DNA of 64,000 bases from Chlorophyllum brunneum (GCA_963576785.1 OY756143.1:62001-126000); one strand, 5' to 3'. Numbered from the stretch's first letter, positions 24,536-37,155 are shown. Notes: a model not told the origin generated them from the sequence alone. Numbers and translations are program-made.

Positions 24536-26790
24536 CTATCCTTCCTTCTCAATCGACGACCTATCACCCTTCTCTAATTCCGGGGTTGAGGCATCTCTTG
24601 CTTTCCTACTATACCCTGGTGGTCCTACACCCCAGAAAAAGAGGAACGACAGCAAGACAGCAGAAGCTCCGAACCCACAATTTGTCCACTGTGCAGCTTT
24701 GTAGCTGCGAATGTTATCCTCTCCTTCACCTAAGCTCAGAGTCACGCGGTTGAAAACAACTGTTGACATTGTAATCCCTGCTGACGTTCCAATCTGAAGA
24801 TAGGTTCAATCCAGATTCGTCGTCTAGCACTACCAAAGCAATGTTGAATAATCACGTACCTGAGTCATGGTCTGGAATAGCGCCGCTGCTAGACTTTGTT
24901 CGTGTGGAAGTGAGATCTTGGCGATATATAGCGTCCCAGCAGTGAAGACCAAATCGACTCCAAGAACCGAAAAAACCATTCCTGGAAATATAAATGCCCA
25001 ATATGTAGCCTGCGGGTTGATTGTAGCCATCAGCACACATGCAACGGTTGTTCCCATTGTTCCCATTGCTACGTAAACGGGAGCGGAAATCATAAGAGAA
25101 GAGATCATAGTGCTGAACAGGGACTGGCGTACTCGTGATGATAACCATCGGCGTGTGGCTTGCCATAATGCCCACAAATAAATTGCACAACAGTCCGACG
25201 ACGAACGTCGGTATAGCTCGAACGACGGCCTGGAGCGGCGTGAGGCCCTCATAATTTTGGAGGTAAAGCTACGCGGAGATTGGTTTGATAATCGATTATG
25301 AATAGCGGACGTTTCAAACGTACTTGAATCCAAAACACCCAACCGACGAACGAACTCCAGGCCAAGAAAGCAATGCCCATCATGACAGCAAATCTTCCTT
25401 TTCCTCTCGCCCATAGCGACAATTTCATCATTGGTGGTGGAAGGTTAAAGCCCAGAATTTTCTTGTTTCCTTCATGATTATTCTGCTGCCGCTGATTTTG
25501 CGCCTTCTCGAGATACCACTGCCAACGAATAAAAACTCCAAGGATAAATACACCAACGACCAGGAGAGCGATGATATCTATTAAGAAAGACTGATCAGTG
25601 CCAATAACCAGCTAGGTTCTCTGAGGGAGTGCCATACATCCTGTGGCCCATTGTTTCGGTGCATCTTCGCCATCTCCTAAAACGAACATAATCATGACCA
25701 GGCCCACCGTCACCAAAAGCGCGCCTAACCAGTCCACCCCTCTGTCCTCCGTTGGATGCGGAATATCTTTATCGATATATACAAATCCTGCAATGAGGCA
25801 CAGGACATTTACCGATGCGAACATGTAGAGGGACGAACGCCATGTTTTTCTGTCAAGGTAAGATATTTAGGAGGGGAATCGGAGTATCCTAACGGGCAGA
25901 GAACAACACACGCGGTTTTTTGTGTCAACAATCCGCCAATCACAGTTCCAAATGCAGCACCAACGGGAGCACCAGCTGCAAATGTCGCAAATGCAAGGGA
26001 GCGGGCCCTTGATGGCGGGAACCTATTCGCAAGGATGCCCAACTAACATGGTCAATGGAAAAAAAGAACGTCACAATGTGGACTGAGGGGCTATGGGATG
26101 GTACTTACAGAGGCGGGAATAGTGGCCGCCGTTCCGATTCCTTGGATGCCTCGGAATACGATAAGTGTGATGATATCTACGGAAGATTTTTGAATTCACA
26201 TCACTCTAACGTCGTATGGGTTTACGCACTATTAGCAAAACCACAACCAAGAGTAAATCCGGCAAGCAGCAAGGTCCCCAGCAAATACGCTTTCTTTCGT
26301 CCATGTAAATCTGCTAATCTACCGCAGACAAGAAGAAAGCATCCCTCATATAATTAGTCGGTATATCACTCGTGCTAGGCCTGAACAAAATTGACATACC
26401 GAACTCAATGGATACACAGACATGATCCACTGCAACAGTGATGGTTCGACATTAAACTCTTTGCCGATCGTAGGCAGTGCAATAGATACGGCTGTAGTGT
26501 TTCCCATCTACAGTATATACGGCAATTAGTGCCTAATCGCCTTGAAAGCCTACAGGCAATCGAAATGTACATACATTGGTGACCATGCTTAGTGTAGTGA
26601 TGATGACAATCACAAGAGATCCCAGACGACTTCGTCTGTAGGTGGGGTCATGTACTTGGTGTAGCTCGGCCAGTGAGCGAGCATCGAGCGTAGTTGGTAG
26701 CCGGTCCTCGGCGACAATCGACCCTGAGACATTTTGGAAATTGCGGGTTTCGTCAAAGTTGATTGTCGATGCTTGGGATTTCCTATCCAT
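24536..26790 (-). CDS. DHA2-type MFS transporter 1
   Basis: Probable plasma-membrane drug:proton antiporter. Ten exons (26790-26575, 26507-26400, 26344-26230, 26176-26109, 26042-25912, 25849-25638, 25577-25324, 25268-25133, 25068-24860, 24793-24536) give 568 residues. Cytoplasmic N-terminus of about 60 residues, then hydrophobic helices consistent with the 14-helix DHA2 plan. Motif A reads GRLADLHGRKKAYL; FRGIQGIGTAATIPAS and GAPVGAAFGTVIGG follow, as in aminotriazole-resistance-like fungal transporters. Start at 26790 is in context ccATGg; an in-frame Met 54 nt upstream is less likely. All introns match positions in the neighbouring transporter, so the two are tandem duplicates. The substrate cannot be told. 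Confidence 0.88.
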
Positions 26791-28001
26791 GGTCAAGGCA
26801 CTGGGATTCGCCAGTGGAAGGAAACAAACGAGCAAGGCCAGCAATAGTTTTTATGTCAGGTGCAGTACGAGGATCAAGGAATGATGCCTACGCCGGTAGC
26901 AGCAAGAGGAGCGCCGGAGGAATGTATTAAACGATCAAGCCGCAACGTTACCCAGCGGTAGCGTCAGCTGAACATCTTTTCAGAAGAGACTGACAACTGT
27001 GGAAACCATCATTTCATTTATACAAACGATGCGCTCGGCCAGGACCATGCGGACCAATAGAAGTACAAAACACCTGTAAAGCTGATTAGCTCAAAGGGCT
27101 CCAGTCTACCAAATCATCCCCGTTTCCTTGTGGACAGCAATTATAATACAGAGGGCATGTGATGCTGGCAAAAACCCCCGGAGAAATCATTTGTCAACCA
27201 ACGAGGGAGATGGTAGGTGGAGTATTCGTTTCGAAAATGCTATTTATACTCGTGCACCCACCGCGCAAGTCCGATAACATACGCACAATCTGATCCCGTC
27301 CCACCAGAATGACAACAGGCGTGGGCGCCATCATGACTTAATTTCGTGTTTGTTCCATTAACATGGAGTTCTGTTTTGGTGGACTTCTCCCCTCAATCTA
27401 GGTCGTCTCGTTTTTCCGGGTCGTTCTCAGCTGATTTTATCATATATATATAGCCATTGTGCCTAGGCGACATATAACGCATAATGGCTTGCTTCTCTCC
27501 TCTTCACCTTTGTTGAGCGACGGTTTCTCGCATTGCCCACTGTGAGACATCACCTAAAATCTAAAATGTGAATACTTACTGCTCCCAGACAGGTAGGTCA
27601 CATCTGTAGCTCCATGAATGGTCTTGTTATGAAAGCACAATGTGAGATCGCAACGGGAATGCCACGAATCGTTCCAAGGAGTTGAGGTACCTGAGTTCTA
27701 TGGTATCTGAAGACGAGTGCTCTTTAGAGTCTTCTTGGGACTGGATTGATCATGAATCCCGATCTGTACAAAACGACATCGAGATTGAAAGTTACTTGAT
27801 ATGAATGAAGAAGGGAAATCAGACCATGTAGAAAGTTTCGATTGATTGTTGTATTCCGCCCTCCCATTCTTGTTGAAAAACCTCTAGGTGTATGTTGCCT
27901 GCTAATGCTGAGGATGTGAATACAAACTACTGATGCACTTGTGGACATCCTTGTATAATGCGAAAGGTTCCAGGTCGAACCACGAACGAATTCCACTCCA
28001 C
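26791..28001. other. Spacer between tandem transporters
   Basis: Upstream region of transporter 1 and 3' region of transporter 2. It has short ORFs only and no recognised repeat or RNA gene. Confidence 0.5.
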
Positions 28002-30422
28002 CTACACTTTTTCCTCACTACCCCGTTTATCCTCCTCACTCCGCTCACTCCCTTCCCTCGATTCCAATTGTGACGACGCAGACGAAGGACTTTTCACATT
28101 CTTTTGTCCAGGCACACCCACACCTCTAAACCCCGCCAACGACAAAAGCGCAGCAAACGCTGCAAATGCAAAACACGTCCACTGCGCAGCTTTATAACTT
28201 CGAATTATATCCTCTCCTTCACGCAAACGTGACGTAACGCGATTGAAAACAACTGTCGATATCGTTATTCCTGCCGACGTTCCGAGCTATAGAAACAAGT
28301 TCACGTAAGGAATGCTAATCCGAATGACAGGAAGCAATATGAAAATGCGTACCTGGGCCATAGTCTGAAATAAAGCTCCAGCCAAACTCTGCTCATGCGG
28401 TAATGAAATTTTTGCAATATACAACGTCCCGGCCGAAAATACGAAATCAACACCAAGAACTGAGAGAACCATTGCTGGAAAACCGAATGCCCAATATGTT
28501 ACTTTGGGGTTTATGAGTGCGAAAAGTAAACATCCGGTTGCTGTTCCTGTGGTCCCCATTGCTGAAAAAAAAGTGTTTCTGAGGAAAACGACAGAGCGGA
28601 GAATATGTAGGAACGTACTGAGGATGGCAATCATAGGTACGCGGCTTGCCATAAAACCTACGAAAGCGTTATATGCCATTCCGATTACAAACGTTGGTAT
28701 AAAGCGGGCGACAGTCTCAATGGGTTCAAGACCGGTATAATTCTGGTAATACAACTTGAAAGCCACCAGTTTATTAATTCTCCATAAACAAAAACACAAC
28801 GACGACGCACCTGGACCCAAAATTGCCAAGCGATAAATGCAGACCAAGTACAGAAAGCAATAACCATCACAGCTGCAAACCTTCCTTTCGCTCGACCCCA
28901 CAATGAAACTTTCATCACAGGCGGAGGAAGTTTCTCATCCCTCTTCGTTCCTCGACCTTCAAGTACACGATTTTGTGCTTTCTCGAGGAACAATTGCCAC
29001 CATATGAACACTCCAACCAAAAACACACCAACGATCAACAGAGCGATAATATCTATCCATGATAAAAAAATCAGCCAATTGAAGAATGGTAAAAGGGAGC
29101 AAAAGTTCGTACATCCGGTTGCCCACTGCTTCGATGCTTCTTCACCTTCTCCAAGTACAAACATAATCAACACCAGCGCCACTGTAATCAGCGCCGCACC
29201 CAACCAATCTACTTGCTTTCTACCACCTTCAAGAGTTTCCTCCCGGTCTTTATCAACACAAAACAACCCACCAACAAAACAAACAGCATTAACCGCCGCA
29301 AACACATAAAACGACGATCGCCATGTTTTTCTACAAAACAATTCATTCATTCAATACGGAGGTTTATTATGACATGGATAAAAATATGGACGTACGAAGT
29401 TTTCTCAGTCAAAACGCCACCGAGTACAGTTCCCAATCCCGCACCAACAGGTGCGCCTGCTCCGAATGTAGCAAATGCGAGAGACCGAGTTTTACCAGGT
29501 GGGAATGAATTTGCTAAAATTCCCAACTAATTTCCGGCCATTTATTTTAGATGGTAAGGTCCGACCGAGAAGTAACGAGGTTTGTCAGGGTCGGAAGAGT
29601 TCATAGGCGAGGACCGGGGAGAATAGTCATACAAGCGATGAATAGATGTGAGAATTGAGAAAAAGGCATCCACATGTTAGTTTTATATCTTTTGCTAAGA
29701 AGCAATAATAATGTAAACTTACGGAAGCGGGAATAGTAGCTGCTGCTCCTATACCTTGAAGAGCTCTCAACACAATAAGTGTTATAATATCTACCCACAC
29801 ACACGCACACCACAAGTCAACAAAAAAGAACTAACAATGGAGAAGAGAACGTACTGTTTGCAAATCCACAACCAAGTGTAAACGCAGCGAGGAAAAGTGT
29901 CCCAATCAGATATGCTTTCTTTCTTCCATAAAGGTCTGCTAGTCTTCCACAAACGAGTAACAAACAACCCTTTTCACGATTTTACTCTTTAGCAAAAAAT
30001 TAATGTGGGTGAAGAGGGTATGTAACGTACTGAACTGAGAGGATAAGCCGACGCAATCCATTGCAGCAACCCCGGATCTACAAAAAACTCTCGACCAATC
30101 GTTGGTAATGCTATTGCCACCGATGTAACATTTCCTGTCTATTTTATATCTTAGCTACTCGGGACGAGTGGGTTGTTTGAGGGTAGTGAGTACTTACATT
30201 GACGATGAGGCTGAATGTTAGGACGAGGACTATAACGACTACTTTAATTAGACTTCGTTCTTGAAGGACGACAGTAGTAGTAGTGGTAGTAGTGTTTTCA
30301 TCGTCATGGTCGTTTACCGTGGGTTCCCTCTCCTTCACTAATTCCTGTTCCGCCCGATCGACTTTAGTTCTCATAGTTTCCCCGAACTCACGAGTCGCGC
30401 CAGACTTCTCTTCACCATTCAT
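28002..30422 (-). CDS. DHA2-type MFS transporter 2
   Basis: Paralogue of transporter 1, same strand, same ten-exon layout: 30422-30198, 30138-30031, 29969-29855, 29790-29723, 29526-29396, 29330-29113, 29052-28811, 28754-28619, 28561-28353, 28286-28002; 578 residues. The N-terminal tail is charged with a poly-Thr run. Key segments: TGNVTSVAIALPTIG, GRLADLYGRKKAYL (motif A), LRALQGIGAAATIPAS, GAPVGAGLGTVLGG, ISLPHEQSLAGALFQTMAQ. The Ser/Glu-rich C-terminal tail is cytoplasmic. An in-frame Met at 30488 exists, but the start at 30422 fits the family better. Both transporters lie in the loop of the inverted repeat, so an inversion would flip them together. Confidence 0.9.
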
Positions 30423-31299
30423 AACGCTCTTAAAAAAATCAAAGTAACGGTGTGTGAGTGGGAGGAGGAACGAAGGGACCAAAAACAACTCGATACAAAC
30501 GGCTCATGTTCATATATCCTCGACAGCCGGGATGGCTTTTCATACGGTCCGCGCTTGTGTAAGAAGCATTTTTGACATTTTTTTTGATGGCAGCCTGGGC
30601 ATTTACAGTCACATGCTAACTATATATAATTTGTATCAGGGTCTTGGCTTGGCAGCGGAAATCGAACGGAAGTCTTGCTAGGCCCTCGGCGAACGAGAGC
30701 GGGTGCCTTCTTCATGGATTCAGGCAATACCTGGTTCTTCTCGTCCTTCCGTGTTAAAACCGGTAGTCGGATTGTGCTGCGGTTGGTATGGGCAGTATCC
30801 ACAATTGAGTAAAGACTGAAGACTTCCAGGTACCTATCATACCCTACCCGATCACAGGGCAATGCAATGCTCAAAGCAATCAGCGTCGCTCACTCCAATT
30901 CTTTTGGTCTGGGATACTTTATTAACATCGTACAACTGGTCCCGAAAGTTAGCAGCACATGCAGTGAAAGCCTGTCTGTCAGTCGCAGAATTGCCTGCAA
31001 GATGCACGTCAACCGTTGTGACAATGTCAGCATTTCATGTGAAGTTGGGACGCAATTCTGTCGATCGCATCCAGGGGAGCGATTATAGCCGGCCGGCCAG
31101 AAGCGATGTAGAAGTCGAAAACGTTTGTAATTATTAGTTATCGTGCTGAGTGGAGATGCGATGCAAGATGAATAAGTATAACAGATTATGATGCGGACTT
31201 AATCCCTAGAAGCCAACTTTTCATAGAGAGGCGGGAGTCCACAGCCTAGACCCCATCGACCACCCCTCGTCTAAATCAATACAAAGCGAACTAAGTCCT
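30423..31299. other. Intergenic, nothing recognised
   Basis: Holds the promoter of transporter 2 and the 3' region of HSP10. Overlapping short plus-strand ORFs at 30862-31137 have no domain and no splice support. Confidence 0.5.
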
Positions 31300-31798
31300 T
31301 CACTCTTTGATCTTAGCCAAAATCTCCGAGTCTTTGAAGAGGAAGTATTCCTACCCATTACCGTCAATACACACGCGTTCACCACGAGGGCAAGAAAAAA
31401 AAAAAAGCCTCACCTCATCACCAACTTTGATGGGATTTCCTCCCCAACCGGGAAGAAGCACACGGTCACCACTCTGCACGCCCATGGGGACTATCTTGCC
31501 ATCCTTGTCGCGAGCGCCTGGCCCAACAGCGATGACGGTGGCCTCTGGCAGTGGGCTGTTGGTAGCAGAGCTCGGAAGGAAAATGCCCGTAGCAGTTTTC
31601 TATCCACGAGAAATACGTGAGTATACACAGAAATAACTCAAGACGAAGGAGGAATACAGACCGTTTCGGGCTTGAAGCGTTGGACGAGAACGCGGTCAAG
31701 GAGAGGAACGAGGGACTTGATGGACTTGAAAGTAGCTTGGGCAGCCTGTGGAGAGAGATTAGCCAGAGAGGTAGTGGAGAGTAGAAGAGGAATACCAT
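31300..31798 (-). CDS. HSP10: Mitochondrial 10-kDa chaperonin (GroES/Hsp10)
   Basis: Co-chaperonin that caps mitochondrial Hsp60. Four coding exons, 31798-31796, 31745-31662, 31599-31414 and 31350-31300, give 107 residues. The first coding exon is only the ATG, with the intron directly behind it. Motifs: SLVPLLDRVLVQRF, KTATGIFLPSS, AVGPGARD with a downstream GVQSGDRVLLPGWGG mobile-loop/barrel segment, and the C-terminal EYFLFKDSEILAKI. Length and motifs match the family. The N-terminal AAQATFKSIKSLVP can act as an uncleaved mitochondrial signal in this family. A heat-shock element lies about 60 bp upstream. Divergent from the F-box-like gene. Confidence 0.95.
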
Positions 31799-31854
31799 GA
31801 GGAGAATGTGCGGTGTAGTGGTGGTTGGAGGCCAAGTTGAGTGAGCGGGACGTG

Positions 31855-31867
31855 GAAGGTTCCCGAC
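31855..31867. promoter_or_regulatory. Heat-shock element upstream of HSP10
   Basis: The sequence gaaggttcccgac has three alternating 5-bp heat-shock-factor units, GAA-TTC-GAc; the third is imperfect by one base. It lies 57-69 bp upstream of the HSP10 ATG in the 369-bp divergent promoter shared with the F-box-like gene. A palindromic cacgtg follows about 25-40 bp further on. This fits heat induction, but is read from motif only. Confidence 0.6.
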
Positions 31868-32167
31868 TTTTTTTCATTCTCTCGGTCACGTGCCACGTGT
31901 CTACATTCCGGCCAGGGACGCGTCGGAGACAGGGGCTCTCTTCTCCCCAGCCACCCTTCTTGAGAACACAAAAACGAGGCAAGTGGGCGTAGAATACATG
32001 GCAAAGTAGATACCAGTTCTACGCCGAGTAGACACCCGTCGCCAGCCGCAAAGCGAACAGGAACTTCGACCCTGTATTCACATCCTCATCCTCACCAACC
32101 CCAAGCGCCTAACAAAACAAACACGTAAATACCAATCCGTCACACTCTGTCTTTCCTCTTTCTTCCC

Positions 32168-33825
32168 ATGTCCTCTCCACGTCTTCCGCCAGAAGTCCTT
32201 CACACAATAATAACCTCCTACCTCTCTCCAACAACCGACACACCAACTCTCCATGCTCTTTCCTTAACTCACTCTTTCCTCCTACAATCCACTCGCACCG
32301 TTCTTTTCCACACCATCCGTCTCTCAAGACACGTCTTCGACGATGGTGTTCATCCCTACCTATGTTCATCCTTAGCTGCTCTATTTCACCGTTCACCCCA
32401 CATCGCAGGTTTCGTTCGTAAACTTGTCATTGTGGAAGGTACGATACGAAACAGCTGGTTCAGCAACACGAGGTTTTGGGTTACTTCAGAAGATGACGAT
32501 TTGCCGTTTATCCTTCACATGGTCGCTTATGGAAATAGTGGTCAACCCACTCCAGTCACTGGGAGTACTCCAACTCCGAAAGACAATTGGCCACGGATAG
32601 TAGGTCTACGAAGTCTCGAAATCCTCGGATTCGGTAAATCCACAATGGACTGGTCATCTTTCCATCCGAATCTCCGCAAAGCCTTCATCGACGCTTTTGA
32701 AAAAGGAAATATCGAAGACCTTCGTTTAGTTGGTCTCAACAATTTCCCTTTACATATCCTCCGTCGCACCAAATCTCTCAAAAGCATGTGTTTTGGTTGG
32801 ATGGATACTGCCGTTACTGCACCTACTCTTCAAAACGATAATTCCGACATCGATTCCCGGCCGGAACTCAAATTCCTTGATTTATCGTTTGAGCATGATA
32901 TGGGTCAAGGCACGGCGCTCATCAATGCTCTAACTCAACCTACTTGTCCACTCGATATTTCTCACTTGGAACATATTGTTATAAACGGTGATCAACACCT
33001 TAATATCCAAAATCTCTTCAACTATTGCCAATCTAACCTCAAATTCCTCGAAATACGAAGTACGTTTCTTGTATTTCCATCACCTCATCGTCTGACCTCG
33101 TGTTCTCTTCTTTTACTTGCATAGCTAATGAATACCCAATACCCCCACCACCATCTCATATAACTCTCCGTCATCTCTCCTCCCTTCATTGTCTATCCCT
33201 CTTCGTACCAGTAATAGACTGGGACGAAGTCAACCCAAAACCATTCCCGTGGCTAGACCATCTCCTCTCAACGCTCCGCGTTCCACAAACTCCCACCATC
33301 ACAACAGATTTATCCAATTCCACCCTTCACACACTTCAACTCATCTTTGATATCGACCGTATACCCCTCTTCGAACGAATAAACCCAACCGAATGGTCTA
33401 ATCTAAATTATCAACTCACTCGACTTCTTCATTCTCACTCTCCCTACCTCACTCCTTCAACACCTACCAAACTCGAAATCACAATCTACATATTCACTGA
33501 TCTCGATTCATATTACCTTTCATCATCATCGTCGTCGCCTATACCCATGCCATATGGTACATTCCTCAAAGACCCCTTAGCATCTTATTCCACCACTTCC
33601 CATTCCTGTTCTTGTTCTTATTCCCACTCATCTAAAGTTTCCAATTCTGATAGGAGGATGGGACAAGGACAGGAAGAGAGTAAACAAATACGGAGGTTCT
33701 TGACGCGATTTTTACCTGTACTTGGGACGAGGGAGGGTAGAGAGGATGTTAGAGTGTATCGGATTAATTGTGAGTTGTTTCCTTCCTCTCTTAAAAGACC
33801 TAGGTTGTTGATGATTGTGAGGTAG
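32168..33825 (+). CDS. F-box-like protein
   Basis: Two exons, 32168-33059 and 33125-33825, give 530 residues. The N-terminus has the F-box-like pattern LPPEVLHTIITSYLS followed by a helical TLHALSLTHSFLLQSTRTVLFHTI segment, as in basidiomycete F-box proteins that act as substrate receptors of SCF ubiquitin ligases. The middle shows weak leucine-rich periodicity (SLEILGF, IEDLRLVGL, LKFLDLSF, LEHIVING, LKFLEIRS) compatible with divergent LRRs. The C-terminal third is Ser/Thr-rich with low-complexity runs. Fungi carry many such genes and the substrate cannot be inferred. Confidence 0.75.
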
Positions 33826-34147
33826 ATATACCAAGACTTTAAATAAATGTTTTGCGGTTGATGGGTGGTTTAATTTTAAGGATCTGGTAGAGTAGGATAA
33901 TGAATTAATTGTCTGTGTATATTACTCCGTCGCTAATTATCTAATTTCTTTTCTCAGTTTTACTTTATAGGAGGCGAATGTTTTGTTTTTTTCACTGCAC
34001 AAAGCTGAGCTGTGTGCTCATAGGAATCGTGAATTTCGTTTGCTTTCATAAATAAGCGCGTGACAGGCGTGTAATTTGTGGCATCGCGGAATACGTCACG
34101 AGTGATGACACAATTTATGACATGTCGGTATTTCTTTCATCGCTGCA
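33826..34147. other. Spacer, nothing recognised
   Basis: AT-rich 3' region of the F-box-like gene, then the upstream region of kinase copy C. No ORF is supported. Confidence 0.5.
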
Positions 34148-36123
34148 ATGCCCGAGCTCGAACCTGAATACAGGATTCCTTATATACTGGTTCAACGAGA
34201 AGGTCCTACAACATATAGAGTTCTCAAGTCCAAGTCTACCCCCCACTTCCAGCCAAGGCTCAAGTCCGGGCGCTGCTCGAGCATGCTTCTGACTGGTGCA
34301 GCAATATGGGTTTGAATCAGGCTTATGGATTCGAGGTATATCAGGTATGCTAGCTTATTTGTTTAAACGCATTTCGCATTCTCACTATCCTACAGTTGTT
34401 GCTCCTTTTCACCATCGCTCGGTAAAGGATATCCGAAACCAACTTGGTACCTTGAACGACGATTTTTTTGACGAAAACACTTTCTCTTACGCGCCCATTG
34501 AAGAAATTTCACTCGCCTCACCGATAGACGGTAAAATTATTGTCGTATTTCGTATGCCTTGTCTTTGTCTCGCGTTCTACTGCTTACGTCTCCTTCACAG
34601 AGCTCAGGACCGCAAAACGCCCACGTTCTCCCTCTCCCTCTGCCGAATCCAATTTCAAGCGCGTCAAGGATACCAAAGTCGCCAAGATTGTACCTTCTAC
34701 TATGGCTCAACCATCGCAATACTGTAGTATCCAAAGCCAGTCTGACCAGAGAATCCTAGATGACCGTCCTCGCACGGATGAAGGAATTCCTTCGCTGTCG
34801 CTCTTGTACCACGGCTTTGGTCACTTTCTCGACATTTTTCACCGTTCTTTCCACACTGGTGATCCGCCTGGCTTAGATATGTCGCGATTACGAAGGGGAG
34901 TCGATAAGTTCGCATCTCAGATGTGCGAAATATATGCGGACGAGAAAGACCGGCAGCTTGAAGGTCTGACTCACCTCAACGACATCTTCTCACTTTATAC
35001 CGTGACCCAGATTCCCCCGCTCCTCGCAATCGAGATTGCGTCTGTCTTAACGGACGGATGCAACATTGGGTCCCATGGAGCAGGCGTGACGTTTGTCAGG
35101 TTCAAGAGTGAGCTTGGGTGTGGCCAAACGATTCCTGAGGTCCAGCTCTTGGGATATGTTGCGCACTCGTATGCGAACTTGAGGAGAGGGAATGGGCAAC
35201 ATCTCCTGGACTGTTGGAGAGTCCCTGCTCTCGGTCTCGCCATCATGGGTTAGTGCCAACACAACTGATACTTTGTATCTAGGTTTACGGTCCATTCCTT
35301 TTGCAAGGCCCCGTCGTTCAGTTTTTTGGCTTCGTTTTTCTCAAGGGCCGCTTTCGATCTGTCGCCCTCACTCCTTGCCTGTCGTGTAGGTTACCTGCTT
35401 GTGACAAGTCCGATCGACTGGCCCTTTTGCCGCCGCATCGGTCTTACAAGGACATATTCTACGAGATGCCGCACATCTCATTAACAATCTGCCACACACG
35501 ATCCCGGGTAATTCCTGGCACTTGCCCGCGATCTCCGAATTGCCCAAGTATTTGTCTGCAGGTAATTTCACGCTCCAGATCAAACGCAGATATGGCGGAA
35601 ACCATCGGCAATTGTATCTGTCCAAGGTGTTAGATTCTGGGCACCGAACCACCATCGTCAAGTTGACGCCAAGCTATTGTCTAGAGCTACACGAGTATTG
35701 TTCTCAGCGGGGTTATGCACCCGACATCATTGCTGCTCAAGTTCTTCCTGGAGGGTGGTGGACCATAGCAATGGAGTATCTCGAGTCCGCGGATTCAATT
35801 GCCTTCTCCGACACCCCCCCCCCCCTCTCACAGCGGAATTTGGGGTACAGTTGGGAATACTAGTTCGTGGCTTTCATAATGAGGGATTTGTCCACGGTGA
35901 CCTACGCGACGGAAATATTCTTTTGGACAAAAAGACTGGTAAACCTGTTCTGGTTGACTTTGATTGGGGCGGGAAGGACGGGGAGGTGTGTTATCCTACC
36001 CCCAATCTGAATGGAGAATTGCTAGCTGGGAGGACCCCGGGTGACTGGAAGATTAGGAAGGAGGATGATGTACGCATGTTGTGGAATACGTTGGCGAAAT
36101 TTGGCCTGTCTCTCAGGAATTGA
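34148..36123 (+). pseudogene. Copy C: frameshifted nuclease-like/kinase-like gene
   Basis: Aligns along its whole length with copies A and E but cannot be read as one frame. Compared with them I see a one-base loss in exon 1 (near 34237), a 10-base loss at the start of exon 2 (near 34397), a second 10-base loss in exon 4 (near 35428) and a run of 14 C at 35814-35827 where the others have actcctgct. The nuclease-like motif reads VRFKSELG, so the Glu of ExK is also lost. The kinase-like motifs (HGDLRDGNILL, VDFDWGGKDG) persist. A 237-codon piece of exon 3 stays open. It lies just inside the loop of the inverted repeat; its 3' flank matches that of copy E. Confidence 0.88.
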
Positions 36124-36590
36124 TCTCGTTATAAATACACGAGGTTCTGGGAATGTTGGTATCATGTACACACAGACATTTTGTTGCATCATTTCGAGTT
36201 AGACAGACCCTTACGAATGCTCTCGAGGTCGTAGAGAATGCACGCCAGACCTTACTGCTTCCCGTCGTGTGCTCATCCTCCGCACCTTGATGCCAAGAGA
36301 ACACTTTTAATCCAGCCATGATACGCATCAATTACCCGAATGTGTAGAACCATGTTAACGTACCACCCTTCTCCTATGTTGGCCCTCGCACCCTTGGACT
36401 GAAAGGCCAAAAGTCGCCGAAATGGAGGACGATAAACATCGGAGACAATGGAGAATGACTCTATAAACCAACTTCAGGTTAGATGGAGGGTGGGGTTCGT
36501 TCTGGCTTGGTATATTAAGGAGCCCGTAGCTCAAGGACGGGAATCGTTGTCCTTCCGACGTTCTTTGAAGACTTACTTGCTTTTTCTACT

Positions 36591-37048
36591 ATGATTTTCA
36601 AGGCCCTAACTTCTCTTGCTTTGGCCTTTGCTGTTCTCACTAGTACCCACTTTCCCCTTGGTATATTGGCTCCTACTGACCTCTGCACGTAGGCGTGCGT
36701 GGTCAGGATCCCAAATGTAACAGGTTCTACACAGTAGAGTCGGGTGATACTTGTGACCGAATTGGCAAGAACGAGAACGCGCCAAGGTCATTTTCTCCAT
36801 ACGCGTTCCGTTTTTGGCAGCCTCTGACCTTTTCTCTGAAGCTGGCAAATCCGTTTCGAGAATTCTGATTTTATCGACGTTAATTGTAGCAACCTCTACC
36901 CTGGTGAGTATGCCTATTAAGATTATTTTGCTTTGGCAATTCTCTGATTGGTGTATAGCAACTCTGTTTGGGAGTTGTAGGACGTGATTGCCAGCTGGTC
37001 CATGTCGTCAAATCTGGAGATTCGTGTGCTTCAATCGCAGCGACGTAG
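36591..37048 (+). pseudogene. Small secreted LysM protein, right-arm copy, probably broken
   Basis: Exons as read: 36591-36660, 36693-36786, 36842-36903. They give a signal-peptide-like start and one LysM domain (CNRFYTVESGDTCDRIGK, DVNCSNLYPG). The next acceptor (tgtatag before 36960) puts the following QLCLGVVGRDCQLVHVVKSG segment out of frame. That second LysM stops at 37048 after about 20 residues. A two-base loss at the junction would explain it. Intron 1 (36661-36692) is only 32 nt, so the model needs care. The promoter region contains tatattaagg near 36513. The same lesions occur in the left arm, so they predate the arm duplication or were spread by conversion. Confidence 0.6.
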
Positions 37049-37148
37049 GGTAGGGTAATTGCGACTCGTGTATCCGGACGCTCTCACATACATACGGCCT
37101 GACAGAGCGAACGTCTTGCACCGCAAGTCACGCCGGGATGCCGTCAGC

Positions 37149-37155
37149 TATATAA
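37149..37155 (+). promoter_or_regulatory. TATA box of copy D
   Basis: TATATAA lies 31-37 bp upstream of the ATG at 37186. It rules out the in-frame Met at 37156 as a normal start. The same element is mirrored at 22908-22914 for copy B. Confidence 0.45.

Noticed and set aside
36520..36560. tRNA-like gcccgtagctcaa sequence upstream of the LysM gene
   Set aside because: No complete cloverleaf or B-box at the right distance; it is part of the LysM promoter region in both arms.
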